Under the pieces are notes generated by a model, which saw nothing but the letters and a program-made list of their open reading frames with translations, searched no databases and was not told where the DNA came from. Both the position numbers and the translations under genes were made by a program. DNA of 64,000 nt from Alkalitalea saponilacus (GTDB lineage Bacteria > Bacteroidota > Bacteroidia > Bacteroidales > Marinilabiliaceae), in NCBI RefSeq assembly GCF_900168165.1, contig NZ_FUYV01000008.1:105177-169176 (forward strand), in the 5' to 3' direction. Shown here piece after piece: positions 9,361-16,324 of this stretch. Within the stretch, counting starts at the first letter, position 1. The number at the start of each line of letters is the position of its first letter.

Positions 9361-9823
9361 AAGTTATATCAAATGGCTCGCTCTGTTTTTTGCGATAATG
9401 ACTGTGTCCTGCGCTGACAGGGTCGTGTTTGAAGAGAGGCTGGAAATGGACATAAGAGGTTGGCATAAAGATGAACCTGCCAGTTTTACTGTGGAAATAG
9501 CCGATACTTCTCAGATATTGGATATGGGGCTGACTTTTAATCATACAGATGGATATCCCTACAGTAATTTGTGGTTGTTTTTAACCATTAAGGGACCCGA
9601 TCAGGTTCAAATAACTGATACTTTGGAATTGTTTTTGGCTGAGCCATCTGGTAGATGGCTGGGACGAAGGAAAAAAGGCAATTATGAAATATCTGCCTTA
9701 TACCGTCATGAGATAAAAATGGCTCACCCGGGTGAATATCAGTTTTCTGTTGTACACGGTATGCGACGGGAGTTACTACCACATTTAAAGTCTGTTGAGT
9801 TTTGGGTGCAGTCTAGCCGATAG
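9347..9823 (+). CDS. gldH: Gliding motility lipoprotein GldH
   Basis: 158 aa from ATG 9347, with GTGGAG just upstream. A longer frame back to 9269 lies inside ricT and has no signal peptide at its start, so it is rejected. The N-terminus is a lipoprotein signal with TVSC and lipidated Cys22. The rest matches GldH: FTVEIADTSQ, SNLWLFLTIKGPD, and LAEPSGRWLGRRKKGNYE. GldH is needed for gliding in Flavobacterium and is found also in non-gliding Bacteroidota that carry the type IX secretion system, in line with porX and porW in this window. The gene overlaps the ricT stop codon by 14 nt, which suggests translational coupling. Confidence 0.88.
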   Translation: MVITKSYIKWLALFFAIMTVSCADRVVFEERLEMDIRGWHKDEPASFTVEIADTSQILDMGLTFNHTDGYPYSNLWLFLTIKGPDQVQITDTLELFLAEPSGRWLGRRKKGNYEISALYRHEIKMAHPGEYQFSVVHGMRRELLPHLKSVEFWVQSSR

Positions 9824-9898
9824 AGTCTTCTTGTTGCGAATAGGAACAAAAGGAGGAATCGATTGAAGGGGTAATTTGCTTGTGCGAATAAAATAATT

Positions 9899-10152
9899 CA
9901 AGTTTCGCATTATAGCTAATTTGTTGTAAATTGAACAAGTTGAACCCTTTAAGGGTTCTGAATCCGTTGATTATTAGTCAACCGTAAATTCCATTTATGG
10001 TTATTCAAGATCAACCACATTCGTGGTTAAAAGCCTGAAAGGCTTAAATGTATTTAGTCGCGGGTGCTAACCCGGGGGTAAAGGTAGATTTTATATTCAG
10101 GGGCAACCCTGAAAAGGGTTGAATATAGAGAGAATTAGCAAGTGCGAAACTT
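9899..10152. repeat. Hairpin-rich intergenic module bounded by inverted repeats
   Basis: The 353-nt gap between gldH and trmB holds no gene. Its core is bounded by imperfect inverted arms (9900-9921 and 10133-10152; both carry AAGTTTCGCA and GCTAATT or their complements). Between them lie six short stem-loops in a row: 9943-9957, 9980-10002, 10013-10028, 10031-10045, 10061-10074 and 10104-10121. No transposase is adjacent. It looks like a non-autonomous palindromic element of the REP/MITE kind, or a structured RNA. Other hairpin-rich gaps occur at 39.6 and 44.1 kb. Confidence 0.6.
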
Positions 10153-10176
10153 AAGTAAATAACATTTAAACACCAC

Positions 10177-10959
10177 ATGGGTAAGAATAAGCTTCAAAAA
10201 TTTGAAGAGATGGATGGATTTCCGCATGTAATACAGGCGGAATTTGATGAGGTTTTTCAAAAAGACTACAAATTAAAAGGGAAGTGGAGTTCCGATTTCT
10301 TTGGAAATCTGAACCCTCTGGTATTGGAGTTGGGATGTGGAAAAGGCGAATATACTGTTGGTTTGGCACGAAGATATCCACAAAAGAATTTTATAGGAGT
10401 TGATATCAAAGGGTCAAGAATGCATGCGGGGGCATCAGCATCTTTTAAGGAGGAATTAAAAAATGTGGGGTTTATTCGAACGCACATTGAAATGATTAAC
10501 TCTTTTTTTGCATCAAACGAGGTTGATGAGATATGGCTGACTTTTCCAGATCCGCAAATGAACAAAACCCGAAAGAGACTTACTTCAACTCGTTTTCTGG
10601 ATCTTTATGCCCGATTTCTGAAGCCCGGAGGTCAAATTCATTTAAAAACCGACAGCTGGTTCCAATATTCATATACAAAAGCAGTATGCGAGGCTAACAA
10701 CCTAGCGGTCATTCATGATTACATGGATTTGCACAATGATGATGCACCCTTAGAACTTAAAGATATAAAAACTTATTATGAGGAGAGATTTATGGCGCAC
10801 TCTGTTCCCATAAAATATCTCTGTTTTATTCTGCCTGAGCGGCATCAGTTGGCTGAACCTGAAATTGATATTCCAAAAGACATTTATCACAATGCCGGAC
10901 GAGGTGTAAAATTGTACCACAATGACGAAAAAGCACCGCCAAAACTTGATGTCAGATAA
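10177..10959 (+). CDS. trmB: tRNA (guanine-N7)-methyltransferase TrmB
   Basis: 260 aa SAM-dependent enzyme forming m7G46 in the variable loop of tRNAs. The SAM-binding motif ELGCGKGEY lies at 51-59, and the family signature TFPDPQMNKTRKR follows near 123-135. LKPGGQIHLKTD near 155 is the typical post-motif strand. The C-terminal tail is a little longer than usual. The gene overlaps the following alkyltransferase-like gene by 11 nt. It opens a new transcription unit after the palindromic module. Confidence 0.92.
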   Translation: MGKNKLQKFEEMDGFPHVIQAEFDEVFQKDYKLKGKWSSDFFGNLNPLVLELGCGKGEYTVGLARRYPQKNFIGVDIKGSRMHAGASASFKEELKNVGFIRTHIEMINSFFASNEVDEIWLTFPDPQMNKTRKRLTSTRFLDLYARFLKPGGQIHLKTDSWFQYSYTKAVCEANNLAVIHDYMDLHNDDAPLELKDIKTYYEERFMAHSVPIKYLCFILPERHQLAEPEIDIPKDIYHNAGRGVKLYHNDEKAPPKLDVR

Positions 10960-11281
10960 CGACGATTTTTTTGATAGGGTTTATTCAGTTACACGGTTAA
11001 TCCCATTTGGCAAAGTTACTTCCTATGGAGCCATTGCTGCGGCTATTGGTTCGCCGGGAGCAGCACGTATGGTTGGATGGGCTTTAAATAAGAGCCTATC
11101 CCAAACTCCATTTGTTCCGGCACACCGTGTTGTTAATCGAAACGGCATTTTATCGGGAAAACACTATTTCGGAGGCAGCAATACCATGCAGGAGTTGCTG
11201 GAAAATGAAGGGGTGAAAGTCGTTGATGATAAGATTGTTGACTTCAAATTGATCTTTTGGGATCCAAAGAGTGAATTGTGA
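10949..11281 (+). CDS. Alkyltransferase-like protein (ATL), MGMT fold without catalytic Cys
   Basis: 110 aa from ATG 10949; an in-frame ATG at 10922 would add nine residues inside trmB. RVYSVTRLIPFGKVTSYGAI and the helix-turn-helix arginine (AARMVGWALNK) match the DNA-binding domain of O6-alkylguanine alkyltransferase. The active-site PCHR motif is PAHR (57-60), with Ala58 in place of the acceptor cysteine, so it cannot accept alkyl groups. ATL proteins bind O6-alkylguanine lesions and pass them to nucleotide excision repair. The N-terminal MGMT domain is missing, as in all ATLs. Confidence 0.88.
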   Translation: MSDNDDFFDRVYSVTRLIPFGKVTSYGAIAAAIGSPGAARMVGWALNKSLSQTPFVPAHRVVNRNGILSGKHYFGGSNTMQELLENEGVKVVDDKIVDFKLIFWDPKSEL

Positions 11282-11304
11282 AACAGCAGCTTCATTTTTT
11301 TTTG

Positions 11305-11312
11305 TATCTTTG
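11305..11312 (+). promoter_or_regulatory. Candidate -7 element for apbC
   Basis: TATCTTTG, a perfect TAnnTTTG box, 34 nt upstream of the apbC ATG. No TTG or TTTG stands at the usual 19-21 nt further upstream; the nearest TTG gives 26 nt. The call is therefore based on one box only. Confidence 0.4.
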
Positions 11313-11346
11313 TGCTTAAGTTTAAAGAGTTTAAATTAATATAACA

Positions 11347-12456
11347 ATGAGTTTTTATCCTAGTTTGGTGTTGGATGCCTTGCGGCACGTGGTTCATCCC
11401 GGAAAGGGAACAGATATTGTGACGTTGGGGATGGTTGAAGATGATATCAGAATTGATGGCAAACGCATTAGTTTTTCACTTTTGTTTGATCGAGCCAATG
11501 ATCCAATGGTTGGAGCGATTAAGTCAGCCTGTCTACAGGCGGTGAAAACATATGTTGGCGAAGATGCCGAAATAGAAGGAAATATATATGTTAAAGTAAA
11601 ACCCCGTCAGGTAAAAGAGCAGGCACCTGTTCTTCCCGGTGTTGAATGCGTCATTGCAATTGCTTCCGGAAAGGGAGGTGTTGGTAAGTCAACAGTTTCA
11701 AGTAATTTGGCTGTTTCGCTTACACGTTTGGGGTATCGGGTAGGTTTGCTGGATGCAGATATTTTTGGCCCTTCCGTACCAAAAATGTTTGCCACCGAGG
11801 ATGCTCGTCCCGTTGTTCAAAAAGTTGATGGGAAAGACAGAATAGTTCCGGTTGAAAAGTACGGAGTGAAGTTGTTGAGTATTGGGTATTTTGTGAATCC
11901 GGATGATGCTTTGGTTTGGCGTGGAGCTATGGCTACCAATGCGCTCAAACAACTCATAAATGATGCATTGTGGGGCGAATTGGATTATTTGCTGATTGAT
12001 TTACCTCCCGGAACCAGTGACATCCATTTGACCCTTGTGCAAACGGTGCCTTTAACAGGTGCTGTAGTGGTTAGCACTCCTCAGGAAGTTGCGCTTGCCG
12101 ATGCACGAAAAGGCATCAGCATGTTTACCGGAAAGCAGATCAGTGTTCCGGTACTTGGATTGGTTGAGAATATGGCGTGGTTTACACCAAAGGAGATTCC
12201 TGAAAACCGCTATTATATTTTTGGCAAGGATGGATGTAAGAAACTTGCTGAAACGCTCAATGTGCCATTGTTGGGTCAGATACCAATCGTTCAGGGCATT
12301 CGCGAAGGAGGTGATGAAGGTGTGCCGGCTGCAATGGAAGATAGTACTATGACTTCGGTGGCTTTTGCCAAATTGGCAGAGGCAGTGGTTAATTCGGTAA
12401 AGAAGCGCAACGAGCAGTTACCACCGACAAAAATTGTGGAAATAACCAAGAAGTAG
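11347..12456 (+). CDS. apbC: Mrp/ApbC-type iron-sulfur carrier ATPase
   Basis: 369 aa. An N-terminal MIP18/DUF59 domain (about 1-85) is followed by a ParA-like P-loop domain with the deviant Walker A GKGGVGKST at 108-116, LLDADIFGPSVPKMF, and LIDLPPGTSD. The family binds and transfers [4Fe-4S] clusters to apoproteins. The CxxC that bridges the dimer cluster in many Mrp proteins is not seen: the segment reads ENMAWFTPKEIPEN instead. The NifU-domain gene 185 nt downstream fits a shared role in Fe-S maturation. Confidence 0.9.
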   Translation: MSFYPSLVLDALRHVVHPGKGTDIVTLGMVEDDIRIDGKRISFSLLFDRANDPMVGAIKSACLQAVKTYVGEDAEIEGNIYVKVKPRQVKEQAPVLPGVECVIAIASGKGGVGKSTVSSNLAVSLTRLGYRVGLLDADIFGPSVPKMFATEDARPVVQKVDGKDRIVPVEKYGVKLLSIGYFVNPDDALVWRGAMATNALKQLINDALWGELDYLLIDLPPGTSDIHLTLVQTVPLTGAVVVSTPQEVALADARKGISMFTGKQISVPVLGLVENMAWFTPKEIPENRYYIFGKDGCKKLAETLNVPLLGQIPIVQGIREGGDEGVPAAMEDSTMTSVAFAKLAEAVVNSVKKRNEQLPPTKIVEITKK

Positions 12457-12641
12457 TTTGAATAAATTTATAAGAACTGGTTTAGAAGAACGCAAAGAGA
12501 AGAGGTCTGATAGGTGTTTGGGTTGAACAACAGTTTGTTGTGTTTTTTGGAACACGATTTGATGATTAAGTTGTTGGAGAGAGAGAATGTAGATGTTAAA
12601 CTTATCAGATTTTAATAGTTATGATTACAGAATATTATACT

Positions 12642-12878
12642 ATGGAGAAGCAAGAGGTAATGGAGCAGGTAAAGATTGCTCTTGAAGGAATCCGTCCCTA
12701 TTTGCAGGCCGATGGAGGTGATATTTCCATCGTGGAGTTGACTGACGATATGGTTGTCAAAGTTCGGTTACAGGGCGCTTGCGAAGGATGTCCTATGAGT
12801 GTTCAAACCCTTAAGAACGGGGTTGAGATGGTCATCAAAAGCAACGTACCCGTTATAAAGGAAGTGGTGGCCGTTTAA
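12642..12878 (+). CDS. NifU C-terminal domain iron-sulfur scaffold protein
   Basis: 78 aa from ATG 12642, which gives the usual MEKQEV start; an in-frame ATG at 12621 would add seven residues. It is a single NifU-like domain with RPYLQADGGDI and the cluster-binding Cys47 and Cys50 (ACEGCPMS). Such Nfu proteins carry [4Fe-4S] or [2Fe-2S] clusters to targets. Partner genes are apbC just upstream and the suf operon at 37-43 kb. Its stop codon ends 3 nt from that of the convergent ald gene. Confidence 0.9.
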   Translation: MEKQEVMEQVKIALEGIRPYLQADGGDISIVELTDDMVVKVRLQGACEGCPMSVQTLKNGVEMVIKSNVPVIKEVVAV

Positions 12879-12881
12879 ACC

Positions 12882-14108
12882 TTAAAAAGCTGCAAGAAGC
12901 AGTCCAATATCTTTAAAGGGAATTCCCAGCTGGTTCCCGATATGGCTATTGGTAAGTATACCTTTGTATATATAAGTGCCGCTACTTACACCGGTATCTG
13001 ATTTAATTAGCTGATGAACACCCCCTGATTCAGCAAGCCTCAATAATATTGGGGCAAAAATATTGCTCAGAGCAATGGATGCAGTTCGAGCCACTCTTGA
13101 TGCAATGTTAGGCACAAAATAGTGAATAACACCACGCTCATCAACAAATGGGTGGCCGGGCGAATTGCTTGCTTGGCTTGTCTCAAAACACCCACCGTTG
13201 CCAACACTCAAATCAACTATTACCGATCCTTTTTTCATTTTATTCACCTGTTCCCGGGTGATAAAGAATCCATGATCACAATCAAAACACCTAAGGCTTG
13301 CAACAACTGCATCGGCTGATTTTAAAGCCTTTGTTAGTACTTTGGGATGAAGTATGGAGGTGAAAAGTCGTTGTCCAACGTTGCGTTCCAACTCCTTAAG
13401 GTTTTGGTATGAGTTATCGAATACTTTTACCTGACAACCCAGTCCAAGTGCTGCTCGTGCAGCAAACTCGCCGGCTGTGCCGGCTCCTATAATCACCACC
13501 TCGGTAGGTGAAATGCCGGTGATGCCTCCTAAAAGGACTCCTTTACCACCATGCGCCTTGCTCAGATATTCCGATGCAATGGTTATGGCTGCGTATCCTT
13601 CAATCTCGCTCATGCTACGAATCACAGGGTAGCAGCCGCTTTCATCTTTCAGAAATTCATACGCAATGGCATTTATCCTTCTGTCCATTAACTGTCTGAT
13701 GGTATCTCTTGATTGATGAGGCATGTAAAGAAAAGACAACAATAACTGATAAGGATGCATCAGGTTGATCTCTTCACTGGAGGGAGGTGCAATTTTTAAG
13801 ATGATCTCACTTTTAAAAACCTCTTCTTTGGATTTTACTATGGTTGCACCTGCTTCGGAGAAATCTTTATCGAAATAGTTCGCCGCATCTCCGGCGCCGC
13901 TTTCCATGGTTACTTTATGACCGTTTTCGCAAAGCAGTTCAACTCCTTGGGGAGTTAATGATACTCGGTTTTCAGACGGATCCGTCTCTTTGGGTATTCC
14001 GATTGAAATGGAGCGTTGTTGCCTTCCTGTTTCCAGCATTTCTTCGCGTGGAATCATCTGTGTTTGCCGGATGGCAAAGTAGGATACGCGTTTTTCTATT
14101 TTGGTCAT
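12882..14108 (-). CDS. ald: Alanine dehydrogenase
   Basis: 408 aa. It has the AlaDH/PNT N-terminal domain (IGIPKETDPSENRVSLTPQGVELL) and an NAD-binding Rossmann domain with VVIIGAGTAGEFAARAALGLG near 218, and a final VDERGVIHYFVPNIASRVARTAS. The enzyme interconverts alanine with pyruvate and ammonia, NAD-dependent. About 30 extra residues stand at the N-terminus compared with the ~370-aa Bacillus type, as in other Bacteroidota. It precedes tsaE-porX on the opposite side of nothing but a 62-nt gap, but tsaE and porX lie upstream on the same strand, so read-through into ald is possible. Confidence 0.88.
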   Translation of the reverse strand: MTKIEKRVSYFAIRQTQMIPREEMLETGRQQRSISIGIPKETDPSENRVSLTPQGVELLCENGHKVTMESGAGDAANYFDKDFSEAGATIVKSKEEVFKSEIILKIAPPSSEEINLMHPYQLLLSFLYMPHQSRDTIRQLMDRRINAIAYEFLKDESGCYPVIRSMSEIEGYAAITIASEYLSKAHGGKGVLLGGITGISPTEVVIIGAGTAGEFAARAALGLGCQVKVFDNSYQNLKELERNVGQRLFTSILHPKVLTKALKSADAVVASLRCFDCDHGFFITREQVNKMKKGSVIVDLSVGNGGCFETSQASNSPGHPFVDERGVIHYFVPNIASRVARTASIALSNIFAPILLRLAESGGVHQLIKSDTGVSSGTYIYKGILTNSHIGNQLGIPFKDIGLLLAAF

Positions 14109-14170
14109 AATGCTAAAGTCTGGTTATTGGCAACTTATCCGGTTTGAAATTAATAAATAATTCAGATATT

Positions 14171-14596
14171 TTAAAGTGTTTTTGATATGGTTATTTTTCT
14201 AGAACCATCGGGAAGTTCCTCAATGGTCAGATTAACTCGCTGCTCAGGGAGCAGCGAGCCTGCCTTATTTGGCCATTCAATAAGGCAAACATCTCCGCTG
14301 TCAAAATATTCCTCACATCCAATGTCCAGTAACTCCTCTTCATCATCCAGCCTATAGAGATCAAAATGAAAAACCGGAAGGTTTTTATCTGTTCTGTACT
14401 CATTGATGATGGCAAAACTCGGACTGGTAACTTCATCTTCTACACCCAATTGTTCGCACAAAACTTTTATAAATGTGGTTTTACCTGCACCCATTTCACC
14501 ATAAAATGCAACAACAGGTGTCTCTTTCAATAATTTTATCAGTTCGTTGGCAATTGGGTTGAGCTCAGATATTGATTTGGCAATAAATGTGTTCAT
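14171..14596 (-). CDS. tsaE: tRNA threonylcarbamoyladenosine biosynthesis ATPase TsaE
   Basis: 141 aa from ATG 14596; a TTG three codons earlier is less likely. It is the ATPase that works with TsaB and TsaD to make t6A37 in ANN-decoding tRNAs. Walker A GEMGAGKTT at 33-41, SPSFAIINEY, FHFDLYRLDDEEEL and CLIEWPNKA give the full family pattern. It begins 13 nt after the porX stop codon, so the two share a transcript. Pairing of porX with tsaE is seen in other Bacteroidota. Confidence 0.93.
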   Translation of the reverse strand: MNTFIAKSISELNPIANELIKLLKETPVVAFYGEMGAGKTTFIKVLCEQLGVEDEVTSPSFAIINEYRTDKNLPVFHFDLYRLDDEEELLDIGCEEYFDSGDVCLIEWPNKAGSLLPEQRVNLTIEELPDGSRKITISKTL

Positions 14597-14609
14597 TTTT
14601 ATCAAATGG

Positions 14610-16169
14610 TTATTTTACCGGTTCGAGAACTGCAAACGGAATCATCATCTCTTCCATGGAAATTCCTCCATGTTGAAAGGTATCCTTGTAATAACTCACG
14701 TAGTAATTATAGTTGTTGGGATAGGCAAAAAAATCAGTTCCTGTGGCAAAAATATATGTGGTAGATACATTTGGCTTTGGTAAAAAAACCTGTTCAGGTT
14801 TTTTTACTTCGAAGACATCCTTTTCATCATAAGCCAGATTTTTACCTTGCTTAAAACGTAAATTGGTATTTACGTTCTTGTCGCCAACCACTTTCAAGGG
14901 ATTTTGAACTCTTATGGTTCCATGGTCGGTGGTAATGACAACAGTGACATCTTCCTGAGATAGTTTTTTTAGCAGATCAAACAAGGGAGAGTGCCTGAAC
15001 CACGAAAGGGTGAGAGATCTGTAAGATGATTCATCTGAAATAAGCTCCCTGAACATCTTCATTTCAGTACGTGCATGCGACAGCATGTCTACAAAATTGA
15101 CCACCACCACCGATAGTTGATAGTCTTTTAATTTTTTATAGTTGTCAAGCAGCTTTTTCCCACTTTCAATGTTGTTTATTTTTTCATAAAATACCTTGGT
15201 GTCCTGTCGTGTTCTTTTGAAATAGTCGTTCAAAAGCTCTTCCTCGTATTGATTTTTACTTCCTTCTTCGTCATCATCAACCCATAAATCGGGTCTTATT
15301 TTGGCAATGTTTGAAGGCATAAGCCCGGCAAAAATGGAGTTGCGACAAAACTGAGTGGCTGTTGGCAAAATGCTGAAATAGAGTTCGTCACTTTTTACTG
15401 TATAGTATGGATTTATCTCTTTTTGGATGATCTCCCATTGGTCGTATCTAAAATTGTCAATAACAATAAAAACCACCGGTTTTTTCTCTTTTAATAGGGG
15501 GGTGATTCTTTTTTTTAGGATGGTATGCGACATCAATGGTGCATCATCCTCATTTTGGAGCCAGTCGGTATAATTATCTTTAACGAACCGGGTGAATTGA
15601 TTGTTGGCTTCGTTTTTTTGCATTAAAAGCACCTCGTTCATATGGCTGTCGGTACTTTGAAGCTCCAATTCCCAAAAAACAAGATTCTTATAAACCTCCC
15701 GCCACTCTTCATGGTTGAGTCTGTCATTTAATCTCATGCCGATTTTCGAAAACGCCGACTGGTAATCCGTGGTGGCTTTTTTTGATATCAGAGATTCTCT
15801 GGCAAGAGTTTTTTTTATGGAAGACCAAATTTGGTTGGGATTTACCGGTTTGATTAGGTAATCGGCTATTTTACTTCCAATGGCCTGATCCATGATGGAC
15901 TCTTCTTCACTTTTGGTTACCATGATAACCGGCAGATTGGGTTTTAGCTCTTTTATCCTGGTCAATGTCTCCAACCCACTTAATCCCGGCATGTTTTCAT
16001 CCAGAAATATGAGGTTATAGTTTTGTTTTTCGATTAAACCAATGGCATCTTTGCCATTGGTTGCAGTTTCTATCTGGAAGCCTTTTTCTTTGAGGAAAAA
16101 TATATGTGGTTTTAGATGTTCAATTTCATCATCTACCCATAAAAGTTTGATCCTGGTAGTGTCATCCAT
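14610..16169 (-). CDS. porX: Type IX secretion regulator PorX (receiver plus PglZ domain)
   Basis: 519 aa. A CheY-like receiver (about 7-125) carries the acidic pair Asp13/Asp14 and phospho-acceptor Asp57 in LIFLDENMPG. After a helical linker, a PglZ/alkaline-phosphatase-superfamily domain (about 200-519) shows FIVIDNFRYDQW, the TATQFCRNSIF nucleophile region and TTDHGTIR. Its companion in Porphyromonas is the sensor kinase PorY; PorX controls T9SS genes and its PglZ domain is a metal-dependent phosphodiesterase. No porY lies in the window. porW is upstream on the same strand with a 155-nt gap. Confidence 0.93.
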   Translation of the reverse strand: MDDTTRIKLLWVDDEIEHLKPHIFFLKEKGFQIETATNGKDAIGLIEKQNYNLIFLDENMPGLSGLETLTRIKELKPNLPVIMVTKSEEESIMDQAIGSKIADYLIKPVNPNQIWSSIKKTLARESLISKKATTDYQSAFSKIGMRLNDRLNHEEWREVYKNLVFWELELQSTDSHMNEVLLMQKNEANNQFTRFVKDNYTDWLQNEDDAPLMSHTILKKRITPLLKEKKPVVFIVIDNFRYDQWEIIQKEINPYYTVKSDELYFSILPTATQFCRNSIFAGLMPSNIAKIRPDLWVDDDEEGSKNQYEEELLNDYFKRTRQDTKVFYEKINNIESGKKLLDNYKKLKDYQLSVVVVNFVDMLSHARTEMKMFRELISDESSYRSLTLSWFRHSPLFDLLKKLSQEDVTVVITTDHGTIRVQNPLKVVGDKNVNTNLRFKQGKNLAYDEKDVFEVKKPEQVFLPKPNVSTTYIFATGTDFFAYPNNYNYYVSYYKDTFQHGGISMEEMMIPFAVLEPVK

Positions 16170-16324
16170 ATTCTAAAAATTTAGGAATTTGGTTACAACT
16201 AAAATTTGATTTTGCCTAAGCAAATCGGGTTTAGGTAAAAGTTTATAATACTTATAGGCGGGTGTGTCAGAGCCGCAGTGCTTGTTTTTTGAAATTCAGT
16301 TTCCTGATACTTTACCACCTCGGG

